Shown: positions 43,880-53,776, numbered from the stretch's first letter. The stretch is DNA of 64,000 nt from Aquimarina spinulae (GCF_943373825.1 NZ_CALSBP010000001.1:186001-250000); one strand, 5' to 3'. Made by a program: numbers and translations. Notes: a model not told the origin generated them from the letters alone.

Positions 43880-45022
43880 TTATTTTTTTTCTTCTGTCTG
43901 CCCTTGTATATTAGCTAATTCTACCTCGAAAATAAGATCGGTATTTGGTGGAATTCCTCGATTACCTCTTTCTCCATAAGCAAGATGAGAAGGAATAAAA
44001 AGTATAGCTTTGGAACCAACATTTTTTAGTTGTAATATACCTTCTCTAAAACCAGCAATCATTTTTGCTTCTGCAGAATATGGCATTGGAGCAGGAGCAT
44101 ATCCTCTTGGATCGTCAGCTCTACCTTTATTAAAAACCCCAAGTTCTTTTGCCTTTTCTGCAATATTAGTATCAAAGACTCTTCCATCTGTAAAATATCC
44201 TGCATAATTTACACCTACCATTTCTCCCGGCTTAGGTTGTTGTCCATCTCCCTGATTTGTGTGTATAATTTCAAGACCGCTTTCTAGTTTTGTTGCTGTA
44301 CTTTTTAGTTCAGTAAACTTTGCAGCAATAGCTTCATTACGTTCCTTTTCTAATCGTTCTTTTTCGGCTTTTTCTTCTTCAAGAACTTTTATCTTGTCTG
44401 TAAACGCAGTTTCTGTATTAAAAGCTTTAGCATCCGAACCTTTACGAATGATGTTTACTTCCATCATTTTTACTTCTGCTTCTGGCTTATCTCCAGCACC
44501 TGTTTTTGCAACACCAATACTATCAATAATGTCTTGTCCTAAAACAATTTCTCCAAAAACAGTATGTTTTCCATTTAACCATGGAGTTTCTTTTAGTGTA
44601 ATAAAAAACTGACTACCATTGGTATTTGGGCCAGAATTAGCCATTGATAAGATTCCTTTTGATTTATGAGAAAGTGAATCTACAATCTCATCAGGAAATT
44701 TATATCCTGGATCTCCTGTACCGGTTCCTAAAGGATCTCCGGTCTGAATCATGAAATCTTTGATTACTCGGTGAAATATAATTCCATTATAATATTTTTT
44801 GCCTTTATAAGTACTATCGACCATAGTATTGGTGCCTTCTGCCAGAGAAATAAAGTTAGCAACCGTCATTGGAGTAAGATCATAATGTAATTTTGCTACC
44901 GCAGTACCTTTGTTTGTAACGATTTCGGCATAAACACCTTCTTGTAAATCTGGATATTTTTCATTACAACTGTTAAACGCTAATGCAATAATAGCTAAGA
45001 ATAATAAATTTAATTTTTTCAT
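43880..45022 (-). CDS. Dual immunophilin: cyclophilin fused to FKBP, lipoprotein
   Basis: The 380-residue protein has a lipoprotein signal (LFLAIIALAFNSC), a cyclophilin domain (about 30-195; KYYNGIIFHRVIKDFMIQTG, SMANSGPNTNGSQFFITL), a charged coiled coil (about 205-245) and an FKBP domain (about 260-372; VNYAGYFTDGRVFDTNIAEK, GFREGILQLKNVGSKAILFI, IPPNTDLIFEVELANI). Both domains catalyse prolyl isomerisation and the protein probably folds envelope proteins. Dual immunophilins are known from Flavobacteria. It is the last gene of the nrnA-gldI unit. Confidence 0.92.
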   Translation of the reverse strand: MKKLNLLFLAIIALAFNSCNEKYPDLQEGVYAEIVTNKGTAVAKLHYDLTPMTVANFISLAEGTNTMVDSTYKGKKYYNGIIFHRVIKDFMIQTGDPLGTGTGDPGYKFPDEIVDSLSHKSKGILSMANSGPNTNGSQFFITLKETPWLNGKHTVFGEIVLGQDIIDSIGVAKTGAGDKPEAEVKMMEVNIIRKGSDAKAFNTETAFTDKIKVLEEEKAEKERLEKERNEAIAAKFTELKSTATKLESGLEIIHTNQGDGQQPKPGEMVGVNYAGYFTDGRVFDTNIAEKAKELGVFNKGRADDPRGYAPAPMPYSAEAKMIAGFREGILQLKNVGSKAILFIPSHLAYGERGNRGIPPNTDLIFEVELANIQGQTEEKK

Positions 45023-45034
45023 TTTTGTTGGTAA

Positions 45035-45586
45035 TTAATTTTCTGTTGTTGATTCTTTTGTAATTGTGTTAAGTGTTACTTCTGCTATTAACGGAATATT
45101 TGTGCCAATCTTATTATCATCCCCATAATATCCATATGCTTGATAAGAAGGAAATAGAAATGTGACCATTTCACCTTGCTTCATAAGCTTTAATCCTTCT
45201 CTAAGACCTAAAAAAAGTTCTTCTTTATCAATGCGATATGTAATTGTATTTAATTCTTGCTGTGAATAAATTACTGTACCCCTTAAATCTTTTACATTAT
45301 AATCGAAGGTTACAATGTCTCCAAATTTTGGAGTGATAGTAGACACCGTATCTTTTTTAGTATAGAAATACCAGAATCCTGTTTCTGAGGTTATATAAGC
45401 ATGAGTAGAATCTTCATTAATAATTTTTTGAATTCTAGCTTCTTCTCTTGCTGCAAGTTCCTTATTTCGATTAATAGATTCATTTATAAAAGAACCAGAT
45501 TTAATACTTACTGGTCTTCGGGCTTCAGGTGTTTTACAAGAAGAAAATAAAAAAAGAAGACAAAGCGTGTGAAGGGCTAATCTCAT
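45035..45586 (-). CDS. gldI: Gliding-motility lipoprotein GldI (FKBP-type isomerase)
   Basis: The 183-residue lipoprotein (signal ending in LLFLFSSC) has one FKBP-type domain: FGDIVTFDYNVKDLRGTVIY, LFLGLREGLKLMKQGEMVTF, SYQAYGYYGDDNKIGTNIPL. In Flavobacterium johnsoniae GldI is needed for gliding, probably for folding other gliding or type IX secretion proteins. Its position between nrnA and another isomerase gene matches the usual Flavobacterial neighbourhood. It overlaps nrnA by 4 bp. The remaining gld genes are not in the window. Confidence 0.88.
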   Translation of the reverse strand: MRLALHTLCLLFLFSSCKTPEARRPVSIKSGSFINESINRNKELAAREEARIQKIINEDSTHAYITSETGFWYFYTKKDTVSTITPKFGDIVTFDYNVKDLRGTVIYSQQELNTITYRIDKEELFLGLREGLKLMKQGEMVTFLFPSYQAYGYYGDDNKIGTNIPLIAEVTLNTITKESTTEN

Positions 45587-46599
45587 TGATTTAGGACTTT
45601 TTTATAAGTTGGTAAGATACTAATAAATTTTTCAACAGTATTAGATAATGAGAGATTACTTCTTCCGCCAGCGGCATTATTATGTCCTCCTCCTTCAAAA
45701 TGATTTCTTGAGAATTCGTTTACCGAGAAATCACCTTTAGAACGTAGAGAGATCTTAATAATTTCTTCTCCTTTATTCTCTATAAAGATAGCAGCAAATT
45801 TAATTCCTTTTATAGAAAGTCCGAAATTAACAAAACCTTCGGTGTCTCCTTTTTTGAAATTATGTTGATCTAACTCTTTTTGAGATAAAGTAATGTATGC
45901 TGTTTTATATTCTGGGAGTACTCTTAGATTATTTAGAGCAACACCTTTTAATTGAATTTTGGACAGTGTATTGGTATCATAGATATTTTCGTGTATTCGT
46001 GTATTATCTGCCCCTCGATCGATTAAATCTGCTATTACTTTATGAGTAGTACTTGTTGTAGATCTATATCTAAAAGATCCAGTATCTGTCATTATTCCAA
46101 CATAAATACAGGTAGCAGCTTCTGAGGTGATTTTATCCAGATCATTTAATTTTTCTATAAAATGATATATCATCTGGCAGGTAGAACTCATACCAGGGTC
46201 ACTATAAGTAAATTCTGCGTAATCGGCAGGTTGTTGATGATGATCAATCATAACAAAACTAGTTTTGGCTTTTGCCAAAACGTTTTCCATGTCACCACTT
46301 CTAGAAAAGTGATTAAAATCTAAAGTGAAAATAAGATCTGCGTTTTCGATTTTTGATAAAGCAGTTTTGGTATCACTATCATACTTAAGAATCGTATTTT
46401 CACCAGGCATCCACTTTAAAAAAAGAGGGTAATCATTTGGCGTAATAACCGTAGCCTTATGCCCTAAAGAAATAAGATAGTGATATAATGCCAAACTAGA
46501 ACCTATGGCATCACCATCTGGGTTTTTATGGGTTACAATTACAATGTTTTTTGAAGAAGAAAGAAGTCCTCTTATCTTGTTTATTTCAATAGTATTCAT
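45583..46599 (-). CDS. nrnA: Bifunctional oligoribonuclease and PAP phosphatase (DHH/DHHA1)
   Basis: The 338-residue phosphoesterase has the DHH-domain motifs VTHKNPDGDAIGSSLAL (about 22-38), TLDFNHFSRSG, FVMIDHHQQPADYAEF (the DHH motif) and MTDTGSFRYRSTT, and the DHHA1 substrate motif NHFEGGGHNNAAGG at the end. It degrades short RNA oligonucleotides and 3'-phosphoadenosine 5'-phosphate in the cytoplasm with Mn2+. It is the first gene of a unit with gldI (4-bp overlap). Confidence 0.9.
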   Translation of the reverse strand: MNTIEINKIRGLLSSSKNIVIVTHKNPDGDAIGSSLALYHYLISLGHKATVITPNDYPLFLKWMPGENTILKYDSDTKTALSKIENADLIFTLDFNHFSRSGDMENVLAKAKTSFVMIDHHQQPADYAEFTYSDPGMSSTCQMIYHFIEKLNDLDKITSEAATCIYVGIMTDTGSFRYRSTTSTTHKVIADLIDRGADNTRIHENIYDTNTLSKIQLKGVALNNLRVLPEYKTAYITLSQKELDQHNFKKGDTEGFVNFGLSIKGIKFAAIFIENKGEEIIKISLRSKGDFSVNEFSRNHFEGGGHNNAAGGRSNLSLSNTVEKFISILPTYKKVLNQ

Positions 46600-46678
46600 A
46601 GGTCAGCGAAGATACAATAAATAATATTTTAGTAATATTAGAACAATTAATTTTGTTGAGTCACTAAATTTGATAGCC

Positions 46679-47707
46679 ATGAGATATATCGCTAGTTTTC
46701 TAATTATGTTTTTTTGTGTACTTCAATTATCATTTGCACAAGATAAGACATCATCATCATCAGATTTTGTTATAGCTTTCGGAAGCTGTAATAAGCAGAA
46801 CAGTCCTCAGCCATTTTGGAATGAAATTTTAAAGAATACCCCTGATCTATTTATTTGGGGAGGAGATAATATCTATGCAGATTCTAATGATATGTCCAAA
46901 ATAGAAAGTGATTATACGATACAAAATAGTAATCCCGATTATCAAAAATTAAAGAAAGTAGTTCCTGTAATGGCTACTTGGGACGATCATGATTATGGTA
47001 AAAATGACGCTGGAGTAGAGTGGAATAAAAAAGAAGAGAGTCAACAGTTATTTCTGGATTTTTTAGAAGTTTCAAAAGAAGACCCTCTAAGAGATCAGAA
47101 TGGGATATATACATCTAGGGTTTTTGAAATTGAAAAGGGAAGTGTTAAAGTGATTGTTTTAGATACCCGATATTTTAGATCTGCTTTAAGAAAAAGTACA
47201 GAAGAAGGAAGACGTTATGAACCATATGAAAATAATGAAGGTACTGTATTAGGAGAAGCGCAATGGAAATGGTTTGAAAAAGAGCTGGCATCAAATTATT
47301 CTGATTTTGTTCTTATTGTGAGTAGTATTCAATTTTTGTCATCAGAACATGGTTTTGAAACTTGGGGTAATTTTCCTCATGAGGTAAAACGATTAAATGA
47401 TATGCTAATACGTAATGGAGTAAGAAATGCTATAATACTTAGTGGAGATCGACATATTTCTGAGTTTTCGATGACCCGTGTAAAGGGACTTAAGTATCCA
47501 TTAATTGATTTTACATCTAGTGGTTTAACACATTCATATGCCGAATATAAAGGAGAATCTAATAAGTACAGAATCGGTCGGGTAATCTCGACTCCAAGTT
47601 TTGGAATGCTAAAATTTGATCTTGATTCTTATACCGTAACGATGCAGATTCGAGGTAAAAATAATATTGTATTGCAAGAGTATAAACGACAATACCCTAA
47701 AAAATAG
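46679..47707 (+). CDS. PhoD-like alkaline phosphatase/phosphodiesterase, exported
   Basis: The ATG at 46679 is preferred over a TTG three codons upstream, because it begins a signal peptide (MRYIASFLIMFFCVLQLSFA). The 342-residue protein has the PhoD metallophosphatase motifs FGSCNKQN, LFIWGGDNIYAD, MATWDDHDYGKND, VIVLDTRYFRSAL and ILSGDRHISEF. It probably hydrolyses phosphate esters in the periplasm; the substrate is unknown. There is no phosphate-regulated gene cluster around it. Confidence 0.9.
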   Translation: MRYIASFLIMFFCVLQLSFAQDKTSSSSDFVIAFGSCNKQNSPQPFWNEILKNTPDLFIWGGDNIYADSNDMSKIESDYTIQNSNPDYQKLKKVVPVMATWDDHDYGKNDAGVEWNKKEESQQLFLDFLEVSKEDPLRDQNGIYTSRVFEIEKGSVKVIVLDTRYFRSALRKSTEEGRRYEPYENNEGTVLGEAQWKWFEKELASNYSDFVLIVSSIQFLSSEHGFETWGNFPHEVKRLNDMLIRNGVRNAIILSGDRHISEFSMTRVKGLKYPLIDFTSSGLTHSYAEYKGESNKYRIGRVISTPSFGMLKFDLDSYTVTMQIRGKNNIVLQEYKRQYPKK

Positions 47708-47818
47708 ATTTGGAGACCTAGTTATTGAACGCGCTTTTCTTTAACTATAAAAAGAAGAATAAATCTATTCGGATGTAAATAATTGATTCTTAATAATGCT
47801 CATTTCATATAATAATTC

Positions 47819-47848
47819 TTGTTTTTGATGCTTTTATATATATTTTTG
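47819..47848 (+). promoter_or_regulatory. Putative promoter of ndk
   Basis: TTG at 47819-47821 and TATTTTTG at 47841-47848 are separated by 19 bp. It implies a 5' leader of about 85 nt before the ndk start. Confidence 0.5.
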
Positions 47849-47939
47849 CACAAAAATTTTAAAAATCGGGTTTTATATACCTAAGTAATAATTTGAAATA
47901 CTTCTGATTATAAGAGGTATTAGATAACAAAAACATACA

Positions 47940-48359
47940 ATGGCAACAAACAGAACTTTTACAATGCTTAAACCGGATGCGGTAAGAAAAGGATACATTG
48001 GAGGAATTATTGAGCAAATTACTGCTTCAGGATTTAGAATTGTAGCGATGAAATTAACTCAGCTGACTACAGATGATGCTTCAGCATTTTATGCGGTTCA
48101 TAAAGAGCGTCCTTTTTATGGAGAATTAGTAGAGTATATGACAAGTGGTCCAATTGTAGCGGCTATTTTAGAAAAGGAAAATGCTGTAGAAGATTTCAGA
48201 ACTTTAATAGGTGCAACAAATCCAGAAGAGGCTGCAGAAGGTACTATTCGTAAAAAGTATGCTACTTCTATTAGTGAAAATGCTGTACACGGTAGTGATA
48301 GTGATGAAAATGCTGCTATTGAAGGAGCTTTTCATTTTGCAGGAAGAGAGCAATTCTAA
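47940..48359 (+). CDS. ndk: Nucleoside diphosphate kinase
   Basis: The 139-residue enzyme transfers phosphate from ATP to NDPs to balance NTP pools. Motifs seen are [20 protein letters not shown] at the N-terminus, [20 protein letters not shown], and the active-site histidine segment [20 protein letters not shown]. Length and order are standard. It is monocistronic, with its own promoter and terminator. Confidence 0.96.
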   Translation: MATNRTFTMLKPDAVRKGYIGGIIEQITASGFRIVAMKLTQLTTDDASAFYAVHKERPFYGELVEYMTSGPIVAAILEKENAVEDFRTLIGATNPEEAAEGTIRKKYATSISENAVHGSDSDENAAIEGAFHFAGREQF

Positions 48360-48379
48360 AAAGATATATTTCTTATTAC

Positions 48380-48413
48380 AAAAAAGCTGTCTGTATATAC
48401 AGACAGCTTTTTT
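48380..48413. terminator. Bidirectional terminator after ndk
   Basis: AAAAAAGCTGTCTGTAT is followed by its exact complement, a perfect 34-bp dyad with A and T runs at the ends, between convergent genes. Confidence 0.9.
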
Positions 48414-48425
48414 GTGTTTTATAGA

Positions 48426-49535
48426 TTATACTTTTTCTTTTATTTTTTTAGGAATACCATCTTTATGAAGTAAAATCCCTACGGTTTTCATTCTAAAATA
48501 TGCTTCAGACATATAAAGATACCCATGTTGAGCTCCTTTAATTCCCCATGAATTTTTGATCTTATAATACGTTTTTCCTTTTTTATCAACGCCTTTGCCT
48601 ACTAAATGCATTAAGTGATCATCTGTAGTATTGTAATTTTCGAATTCTTTTTGTCGAGATTCGGGAGTTACTTTTTCTTCTTCAATATATTCTTTAAATG
48701 CATCTTTACGTTCTTTCTTATGAGTTAGAATTGCCAAGCCACTTTTTTGAGAAAACCCTATTTCACTTACATCTCCGTCCCAAGCTACAGTGTACCCTTC
48801 TTTTAAAGCGTGATCAACAACTTGTTGTAACTCATCAAGGGAGATATTATGATATATACCATTAGAGAAATTATCTGGGATTTCCAGAATAAAATCACTA
48901 TTCATGGGATGATGGGTAAAAGAGGTTAGTGTGATGTAGTTATTTGCATCAATCCCAAGTTCTTTGGCAAACTCAATAGGAGTATAGGTTTTGTTATTAT
49001 ATGTAAAAGTATCAGGTCTTTCTCCAAGATAGATATCTAACATAGCTTCATAACTTTTCCACCAGTTTTTTGAAAGAATTTTGTGTTTCACTGCGTTATC
49101 AACCATATTGGTTAATAATTTAATTAATTCACTGTGATCGTGACGGTCTGCAATACTTCCTGCAAAACCTGTATACATTTGATTAGGGATAATTCCGTGT
49201 TTACGAATAGATTTTATAACATCATGAGCAAGTGCTCCTTCACTAAATTGGGCTTTACCTTGTCTTAATATATAATTTCTGGCTTTATCTGTGTATGTAT
49301 TTCTGACTTGAAATACTTCTGATAAATCGTGAACTCCGTGTCCTAGACGAGCAATTTCTGACTCAATATAAGAAGTGGTAGAAAAGCTCCAGCAGGTACC
49401 TGTTTTTCCTTGACTAATAACAGGATTGCATTTAAGAGATATTTCATCTGTTATACTATAATCGGGATGTGTTTCTTGAGCATATCCTATAGATAAAAAT
49501 AGAAACATGCAATTAATAAAAAAGAGTTTTTTCAT
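48426..49535 (-). CDS. Exported C1-family cysteine peptidase (bleomycin hydrolase-like)
   Basis: The start MKKLFFINCMFLFLSIGYAQ at 49535 gives a normal signal peptide; the longest frame adds eight residues. The 369-residue protein has the catalytic Cys in QGKTGTCWSFSTTS (about residue 46 of the export form), the His in TDDHLMHLVGKG and the Asn in KIKNSWGIKGAQHGYLYMSE, the order of papain-fold C1B peptidases. Unlike most bleomycin hydrolases it is exported, so it probably degrades peptides in the envelope or outside. Confidence 0.9.
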   Translation of the reverse strand: MKKLFFINCMFLFLSIGYAQETHPDYSITDEISLKCNPVISQGKTGTCWSFSTTSYIESEIARLGHGVHDLSEVFQVRNTYTDKARNYILRQGKAQFSEGALAHDVIKSIRKHGIIPNQMYTGFAGSIADRHDHSELIKLLTNMVDNAVKHKILSKNWWKSYEAMLDIYLGERPDTFTYNNKTYTPIEFAKELGIDANNYITLTSFTHHPMNSDFILEIPDNFSNGIYHNISLDELQQVVDHALKEGYTVAWDGDVSEIGFSQKSGLAILTHKKERKDAFKEYIEEEKVTPESRQKEFENYNTTDDHLMHLVGKGVDKKGKTYYKIKNSWGIKGAQHGYLYMSEAYFRMKTVGILLHKDGIPKKIKEKV

Positions 49536-49618
49536 TTTAGTTATATGATTTGTAGGCAATGAAGGTACAAGAAAATAGATAAAAAAGGAAAACTCAACTT
49601 AAAAAAATAAAGCGGCTA

Positions 49619-52171
49619 TTACCAAAAAATTCTAAAGCTAATATTAGGAGTAATCCCTAGTGATAATATATCAGAATTGATCAACTGGTTATTAAGAGAA
49701 TTTGTTGTTCTAAACTCTCGATTTAGTAAATTCTTTTTATTGTATAAATTTAAAACAGAAAGTCCAATTCTGTATTTTATATTGGGATTATATCCTATTT
49801 TAAAATTATAAATAGCAGAGAAATCTAACCTGTGATATTCTGGAAGATTATTACTATTAATCTCATCAAATTCTAAGATTACGATTTCACCACTTTCATC
49901 TACTCCAGATACATTAGTATAGGCTTTACCTGTATGCCAAATCCACCCCAGAGAGAACTGAAAATTATTAATTTTATAAAATTGAGACCATTTTACGGTA
50001 TGTTCAATATTCCAATTACCAGGAAAAGATTCATTGTTATTAATGTCTTCAAATGTATTACGGGTATTGATATAAGAATAACTAACCCAGGTTTTGTAGT
50101 TTTTAAACCTTTTTTTTAGAAAAAGATCGATCCCAAAAATTCTACTTTCTCCTACATGGTGAACATTGTCTATGGGGTTAATAAAACCTGCGGTTAATGT
50201 AGTGATATCTTCGATTTGTTTATAATACCCATCGATATCCAGGTACCATTTGTTTTTTCTAAAACTGCTTCCCAATGTAAACTGATAACTGCTAATCACG
50301 GGAAATTGCTCATTGTTTGCCAATGTCCAAACTTGATTTTCAAGAGATAAGTCACTCACGACAGATTCTTGTATCTGACTGGTTGATTGACTTCTGTATT
50401 CTAGACTAGTATTGATTTCCCAGTTTTCGGTAATATATTTTTGAGCAAACACCCGAGGTTCGATATACGTTTTGTCGAGCTCTGCATAAAAATTGAAACG
50501 TAATCCAGCAGAAACATAAAAGTTTTTTGGATTATCGAATGTGTATTCTGCATATGCTGCATGTGTATTTAAAAAACGATCATCTTCATCCAGAATTAAC
50601 TCATAACTTGGGGTTGCAGTAACAAAGGCATATCTAATCGTATTGTTGGATAATTGATAACCTCCAGAAATGTTTTGATATTTTGATAGTTCATAATTTA
50701 ACCCAAGTTCTGCCCCATAATCCCCAACAGTATTTTTTTTACTTTCGATTTCGGTTATTGCTCCTAGATTTCTGGTGATGAACTGATAATTTAAAAGGTA
50801 TTTGGTATAATACCCACTTACTTTGGTATTAAAAGTTTTACTGTATGTGTGACTCCATTTAAAATTATACCCTTCATTTTCTGTAGTAAGGTCATCATTA
50901 AAGGACTCGATAGCATCACTTCTTCTAAAATCTAAGTCATTTTTACTATAAATCGTGTTAATTTCAATTTTGTCATTATCTGAAGGCTGTAGAATTAAAT
51001 TCGCATTATAATCTATATAGAAAAAATCGTTATTTTCATTATTAAGGGTAACGGTTTCGGCAATTTTAGTATTCTGAAAAACGCGATCAGAGAGTTGTTT
51101 ATAGGTAAATGTTTCTAAAACATCGGTATATGATCTTCTTCCTGATACCTGAAGTGATATTTTGTCTCGTATGATAGGAATATGCGCTACTATATCTGCA
51201 TTGATCATATTAAATCCGGCTCCACCAGAAAAACGTTCTGCAATTTGGTTTTCGGATTTAATATCTACAACTCCTGCAATTCTATCCCCATACTTGGCAC
51301 TAACTCCACTTTTAGAAAAATTCACCTCTTTAGCTACATATGGGTTAAATGCAGATAGCATACCAAATAAATGTCCCTGATGGTAGGTTTTTATACCATT
51401 CCATAGTACCAGGTTTTGATTAGGAGAACTTCCTCTTACAAATAACCCAGAAGCAGTCTCAAAAGGATTGTTAACACCAGGAGTGAGTTGTATAGTTTGT
51501 AATATATCTGGCTCTGTACGCCCAGGAAGAATTTCTACATTATTTAAATCAATATGAATTATTTCTTTGTTTTGGGTAATTCCTTTGGCTAAATACTCCT
51601 GAATAAAAACTTCGTCCAAAATTTCTTCATGCGCATTGGTAAGATATATTTTAATACACTCGTCGGTTAAAAACGATTTAGAATTCAAAACCCTTTGGCG
51701 AAATCCCGGAGCGCTAATTAAAATAACCGAGTTGTATGGTACCTGATTACTTTTAAAATAACCCGTGTTATCGGTAGTTACATTAGTGCGATTAGCTTTA
51801 AAAAAAACTCCTATATCCTTAAGAGGCTTTTGCTCTTTATCTAAAATATATCCACAAACAGAAATAATATCTCTTTTATTTAAAACACTAATGGTAACGA
51901 AGTTTTCACCAGTGATTTTAAACTGTAGTTTCGTTTGTTGTTGTAGTTTTTTTATTAAATCTTCTAGAGAGAGTTGAGGATTTAGAGTTATAGAAATATT
52001 TTTATCCTTTATAAAAGTATCGATGTAAGAAAACTTAAGACTATAAAATGCTTCAATTATAGGGATTACTTCGGGGAGTGGTTTATTATTGATAGTAACA
52101 ACTTTTGCTTCTTCCTGGGAAGAAACAGATATGCTACATAAGAAAATACATACACATAGAAGTCTTATCAT
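49619..52171 (-). CDS. TonB-dependent receptor with STN signalling domain (FecA-like)
   Basis: The 850-residue outer-membrane receptor has a signal peptide (LLCVCIFLCSISVSSQ), an STN/secretin N-domain (about 30-95; SLEDLIKKLQQQTKLQFKIT), a carboxypeptidase-regulatory-like domain (about 105-190; VCGYILDKEQKPLKDIGVFF), a plug (LQTIQLTPGVNNPFETASGL) and a 22-strand-type barrel. STN domains contact a FecR anti-sigma factor, so this receptor both imports and reports a ligand. It follows fecR by 4 bp and has no SusD partner of its own. Ligand unknown. Confidence 0.9.
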   Translation of the reverse strand: MIRLLCVCIFLCSISVSSQEEAKVVTINNKPLPEVIPIIEAFYSLKFSYIDTFIKDKNISITLNPQLSLEDLIKKLQQQTKLQFKITGENFVTISVLNKRDIISVCGYILDKEQKPLKDIGVFFKANRTNVTTDNTGYFKSNQVPYNSVILISAPGFRQRVLNSKSFLTDECIKIYLTNAHEEILDEVFIQEYLAKGITQNKEIIHIDLNNVEILPGRTEPDILQTIQLTPGVNNPFETASGLFVRGSSPNQNLVLWNGIKTYHQGHLFGMLSAFNPYVAKEVNFSKSGVSAKYGDRIAGVVDIKSENQIAERFSGGAGFNMINADIVAHIPIIRDKISLQVSGRRSYTDVLETFTYKQLSDRVFQNTKIAETVTLNNENNDFFYIDYNANLILQPSDNDKIEINTIYSKNDLDFRRSDAIESFNDDLTTENEGYNFKWSHTYSKTFNTKVSGYYTKYLLNYQFITRNLGAITEIESKKNTVGDYGAELGLNYELSKYQNISGGYQLSNNTIRYAFVTATPSYELILDEDDRFLNTHAAYAEYTFDNPKNFYVSAGLRFNFYAELDKTYIEPRVFAQKYITENWEINTSLEYRSQSTSQIQESVVSDLSLENQVWTLANNEQFPVISSYQFTLGSSFRKNKWYLDIDGYYKQIEDITTLTAGFINPIDNVHHVGESRIFGIDLFLKKRFKNYKTWVSYSYINTRNTFEDINNNESFPGNWNIEHTVKWSQFYKINNFQFSLGWIWHTGKAYTNVSGVDESGEIVILEFDEINSNNLPEYHRLDFSAIYNFKIGYNPNIKYRIGLSVLNLYNKKNLLNREFRTTNSLNNQLINSDILSLGITPNISFRIFW

Positions 52172-52175
52172 TCTA

Positions 52176-53090
52176 CTATTTTTCTAATACCACAGTCTTG
52201 CTATCTTTCGATACGCTATACTTCATGCCTAAGGTACTAAAAACTGTTCTAAGAGCAACTTCCTTATTATTATTAGGGAAAGTTCCTGTATATATAGTTT
52301 CGAGATTTATCTCTGTTGTTTTAATTTTTAAATCATATTGCTCTTCAAGCTCCTTAAATACGTATTTGATAGGTGTACTTCTAAACGAGCTTGTATTACT
52401 AAGCCAAGAAGGCTCTCTGATATCAAAAACCCAGCTTTCTGGCTCGGTGTTTTCAAGATTTCTATATCCTTTTCCTACTGTTAGGATTTTTTTATTTCCC
52501 TTATTAGTAACACTAACTTTACCTTCATAACAAGTAACTTCAAAAAAAGAATTTTGGGATTGCACATTAAATTGGGTTCCTAATACAGAAACTTCTCCGT
52601 TTTCAGTAGTAACAGTGAATTTACTTCCTTTTTTTACTTTAAAAAAGGCTTCTCCTTCTAAGGTTACCATTCTGTTTTCTTTCCAGTTTTCTTTGTCAAA
52701 ACTTGCTAAAGATCTAGCATTTAGAATCATTTCTGATCCATCTGGTAATGTTACAGATAATTGTTCTCCAAAATTCGTACTGAAAGACTCATTGGGATTA
52801 AATAAAAAGATCCCCAGAATAATTGCAATCGAAGCGGCAACCGCAATATAAGGCCATAATTTTATAACCGAATTAGATTTTTCTTTTGCTGTATAACTCG
52901 ATTTTGATTTTAAAGCAGAAAGTTCTTTTTCTACATCATAATCTTTTAGATTCAAAGCATCAGCGCCAGCCATTATTTTTACATAATACTCATACTCAGG
53001 GTGGGATTTAAACTCACGAAGTTCCTCTTCAGAAAGCTCTCCGCTAATCCACCTGGATAAGAATATATCATCTTTTTTATCGTCTAACAT
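52176..53090 (-). CDS. FecR-type anti-sigma factor
   Basis: The 304-residue protein has a cytoplasmic N-terminal anti-sigma region (FLSRWISGELSEEELREFKS), a membrane helix (LWPYIAVAASIAIILGIFLF, about 83-102), the periplasmic FecR domain (VTLPDGSEMILNARSLASFD to NVQSQNSFFEVTCYEGKVSV) and a C-terminal DUF4974/STN-like domain (FKELEEQYDLKIKTTEINLE). It links the receptor downstream and the sigma factor upstream. A proposed ECF promoter lies between the sigma gene and this gene (53112-53138). Confidence 0.93.
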   Translation of the reverse strand: MLDDKKDDIFLSRWISGELSEEELREFKSHPEYEYYVKIMAGADALNLKDYDVEKELSALKSKSSYTAKEKSNSVIKLWPYIAVAASIAIILGIFLFNPNESFSTNFGEQLSVTLPDGSEMILNARSLASFDKENWKENRMVTLEGEAFFKVKKGSKFTVTTENGEVSVLGTQFNVQSQNSFFEVTCYEGKVSVTNKGNKKILTVGKGYRNLENTEPESWVFDIREPSWLSNTSSFRSTPIKYVFKELEEQYDLKIKTTEINLETIYTGTFPNNNKEVALRTVFSTLGMKYSVSKDSKTVVLEK

Positions 53091-53111
53091 AACTTCGGCA
53101 TATAATATGTG

Positions 53112-53138
53112 AACGTTTTATTTTTAAATTACCCTACC
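53112..53138 (-). promoter_or_regulatory. Proposed ECF promoter, copy A (before fecR)
   Basis: On the minus strand GGTAGGGTAA (53129-53138) is followed by 13 bp and CGTT (53112-53115), 21 bp before the fecR start codon. The same 10-mer, spacing and 4-mer occur at 53777-53803 and 60571-60597 upstream of two lipoprotein genes. Confidence 0.8.
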
Positions 53139-53178
53139 TCTTTGTATTAAAAAGTTTTTTAGGTTAACTAGATTTCCT

Positions 53179-53700
53179 TTAAATATTTCCTATTTTTCCT
53201 CTTAGTGTTAATAATGCTTTATGCATCAATTTTTCTATAGCTTTTACAGAAACATTCGATAGCTCTGCAATTTCTTTATATGTTTTTTTATCTATTCGAC
53301 TTAGCAAAAACACTTCTCTTTGGCGTTCTGGTAAATCGGCAATTGCATTTTTTAATTTTTCCATATACTCTTTCTCAAGAGCGATAAATTCTGGGGACTC
53401 GTGGTTGACATCTGTTTTACGTTGTGTAATATAATCTCTGTATTTAAACTTTACTTTTTGATGTCGTGTAATGCTAATACCAAGATTGGTCGCGATAGTA
53501 TAAACATAACTTTTGGCCTTATCTATAGATACTTTAGAACAATTATTCCAGAGTTTAATAAATGCATCCTGAACAATATCTTCTGCCTGTTCGAGATCTC
53601 CAAATTTGTAATAAATATAATTCCTCAAAAGTTTAGAATTACTCTTGAAGAACTTGTCAAAGACTTGCTCGTTACATGTAGAATTATTGTTGTCAGACAT
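53179..53700 (-). CDS. ECF RNA polymerase sigma factor (FecI-like)
   Basis: The 173-residue protein has sigma-2 (KLLRNYIYYKFGDLEQAEDI, then VQDAFIKLWNN) and sigma-4 (IADLPERQREVFLLSRIDKK, YKEIAELSNVSVKAIEKLM). It belongs to the FecI/RpoE-like group that is held by FecR proteins. The next gene downstream is fecR, 88 bp away, with its own proposed promoter copy. No copy of that element was found in front of the sigma gene itself, so it may be transcribed from a basal promoter. Confidence 0.93.
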   Translation of the reverse strand: MSDNNNSTCNEQVFDKFFKSNSKLLRNYIYYKFGDLEQAEDIVQDAFIKLWNNCSKVSIDKAKSYVYTIATNLGISITRHQKVKFKYRDYITQRKTDVNHESPEFIALEKEYMEKLKNAIADLPERQREVFLLSRIDKKTYKEIAELSNVSVKAIEKLMHKALLTLRGKIGNI

Positions 53701-53776
53701 TTAGGGGAATAAAAATATATTTTCAAATCTAGATTTTTTTTTCAAGCTATCAAAGAATAAAAAATGAAAGTATGGG

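Noticed and set aside
46651..46672. TAAATTTG as promoter of the PhoD-like gene
   Set aside because: The nearest TTTTG is only 9 bp upstream and the start codon follows within 7 bp; spacing does not fit.
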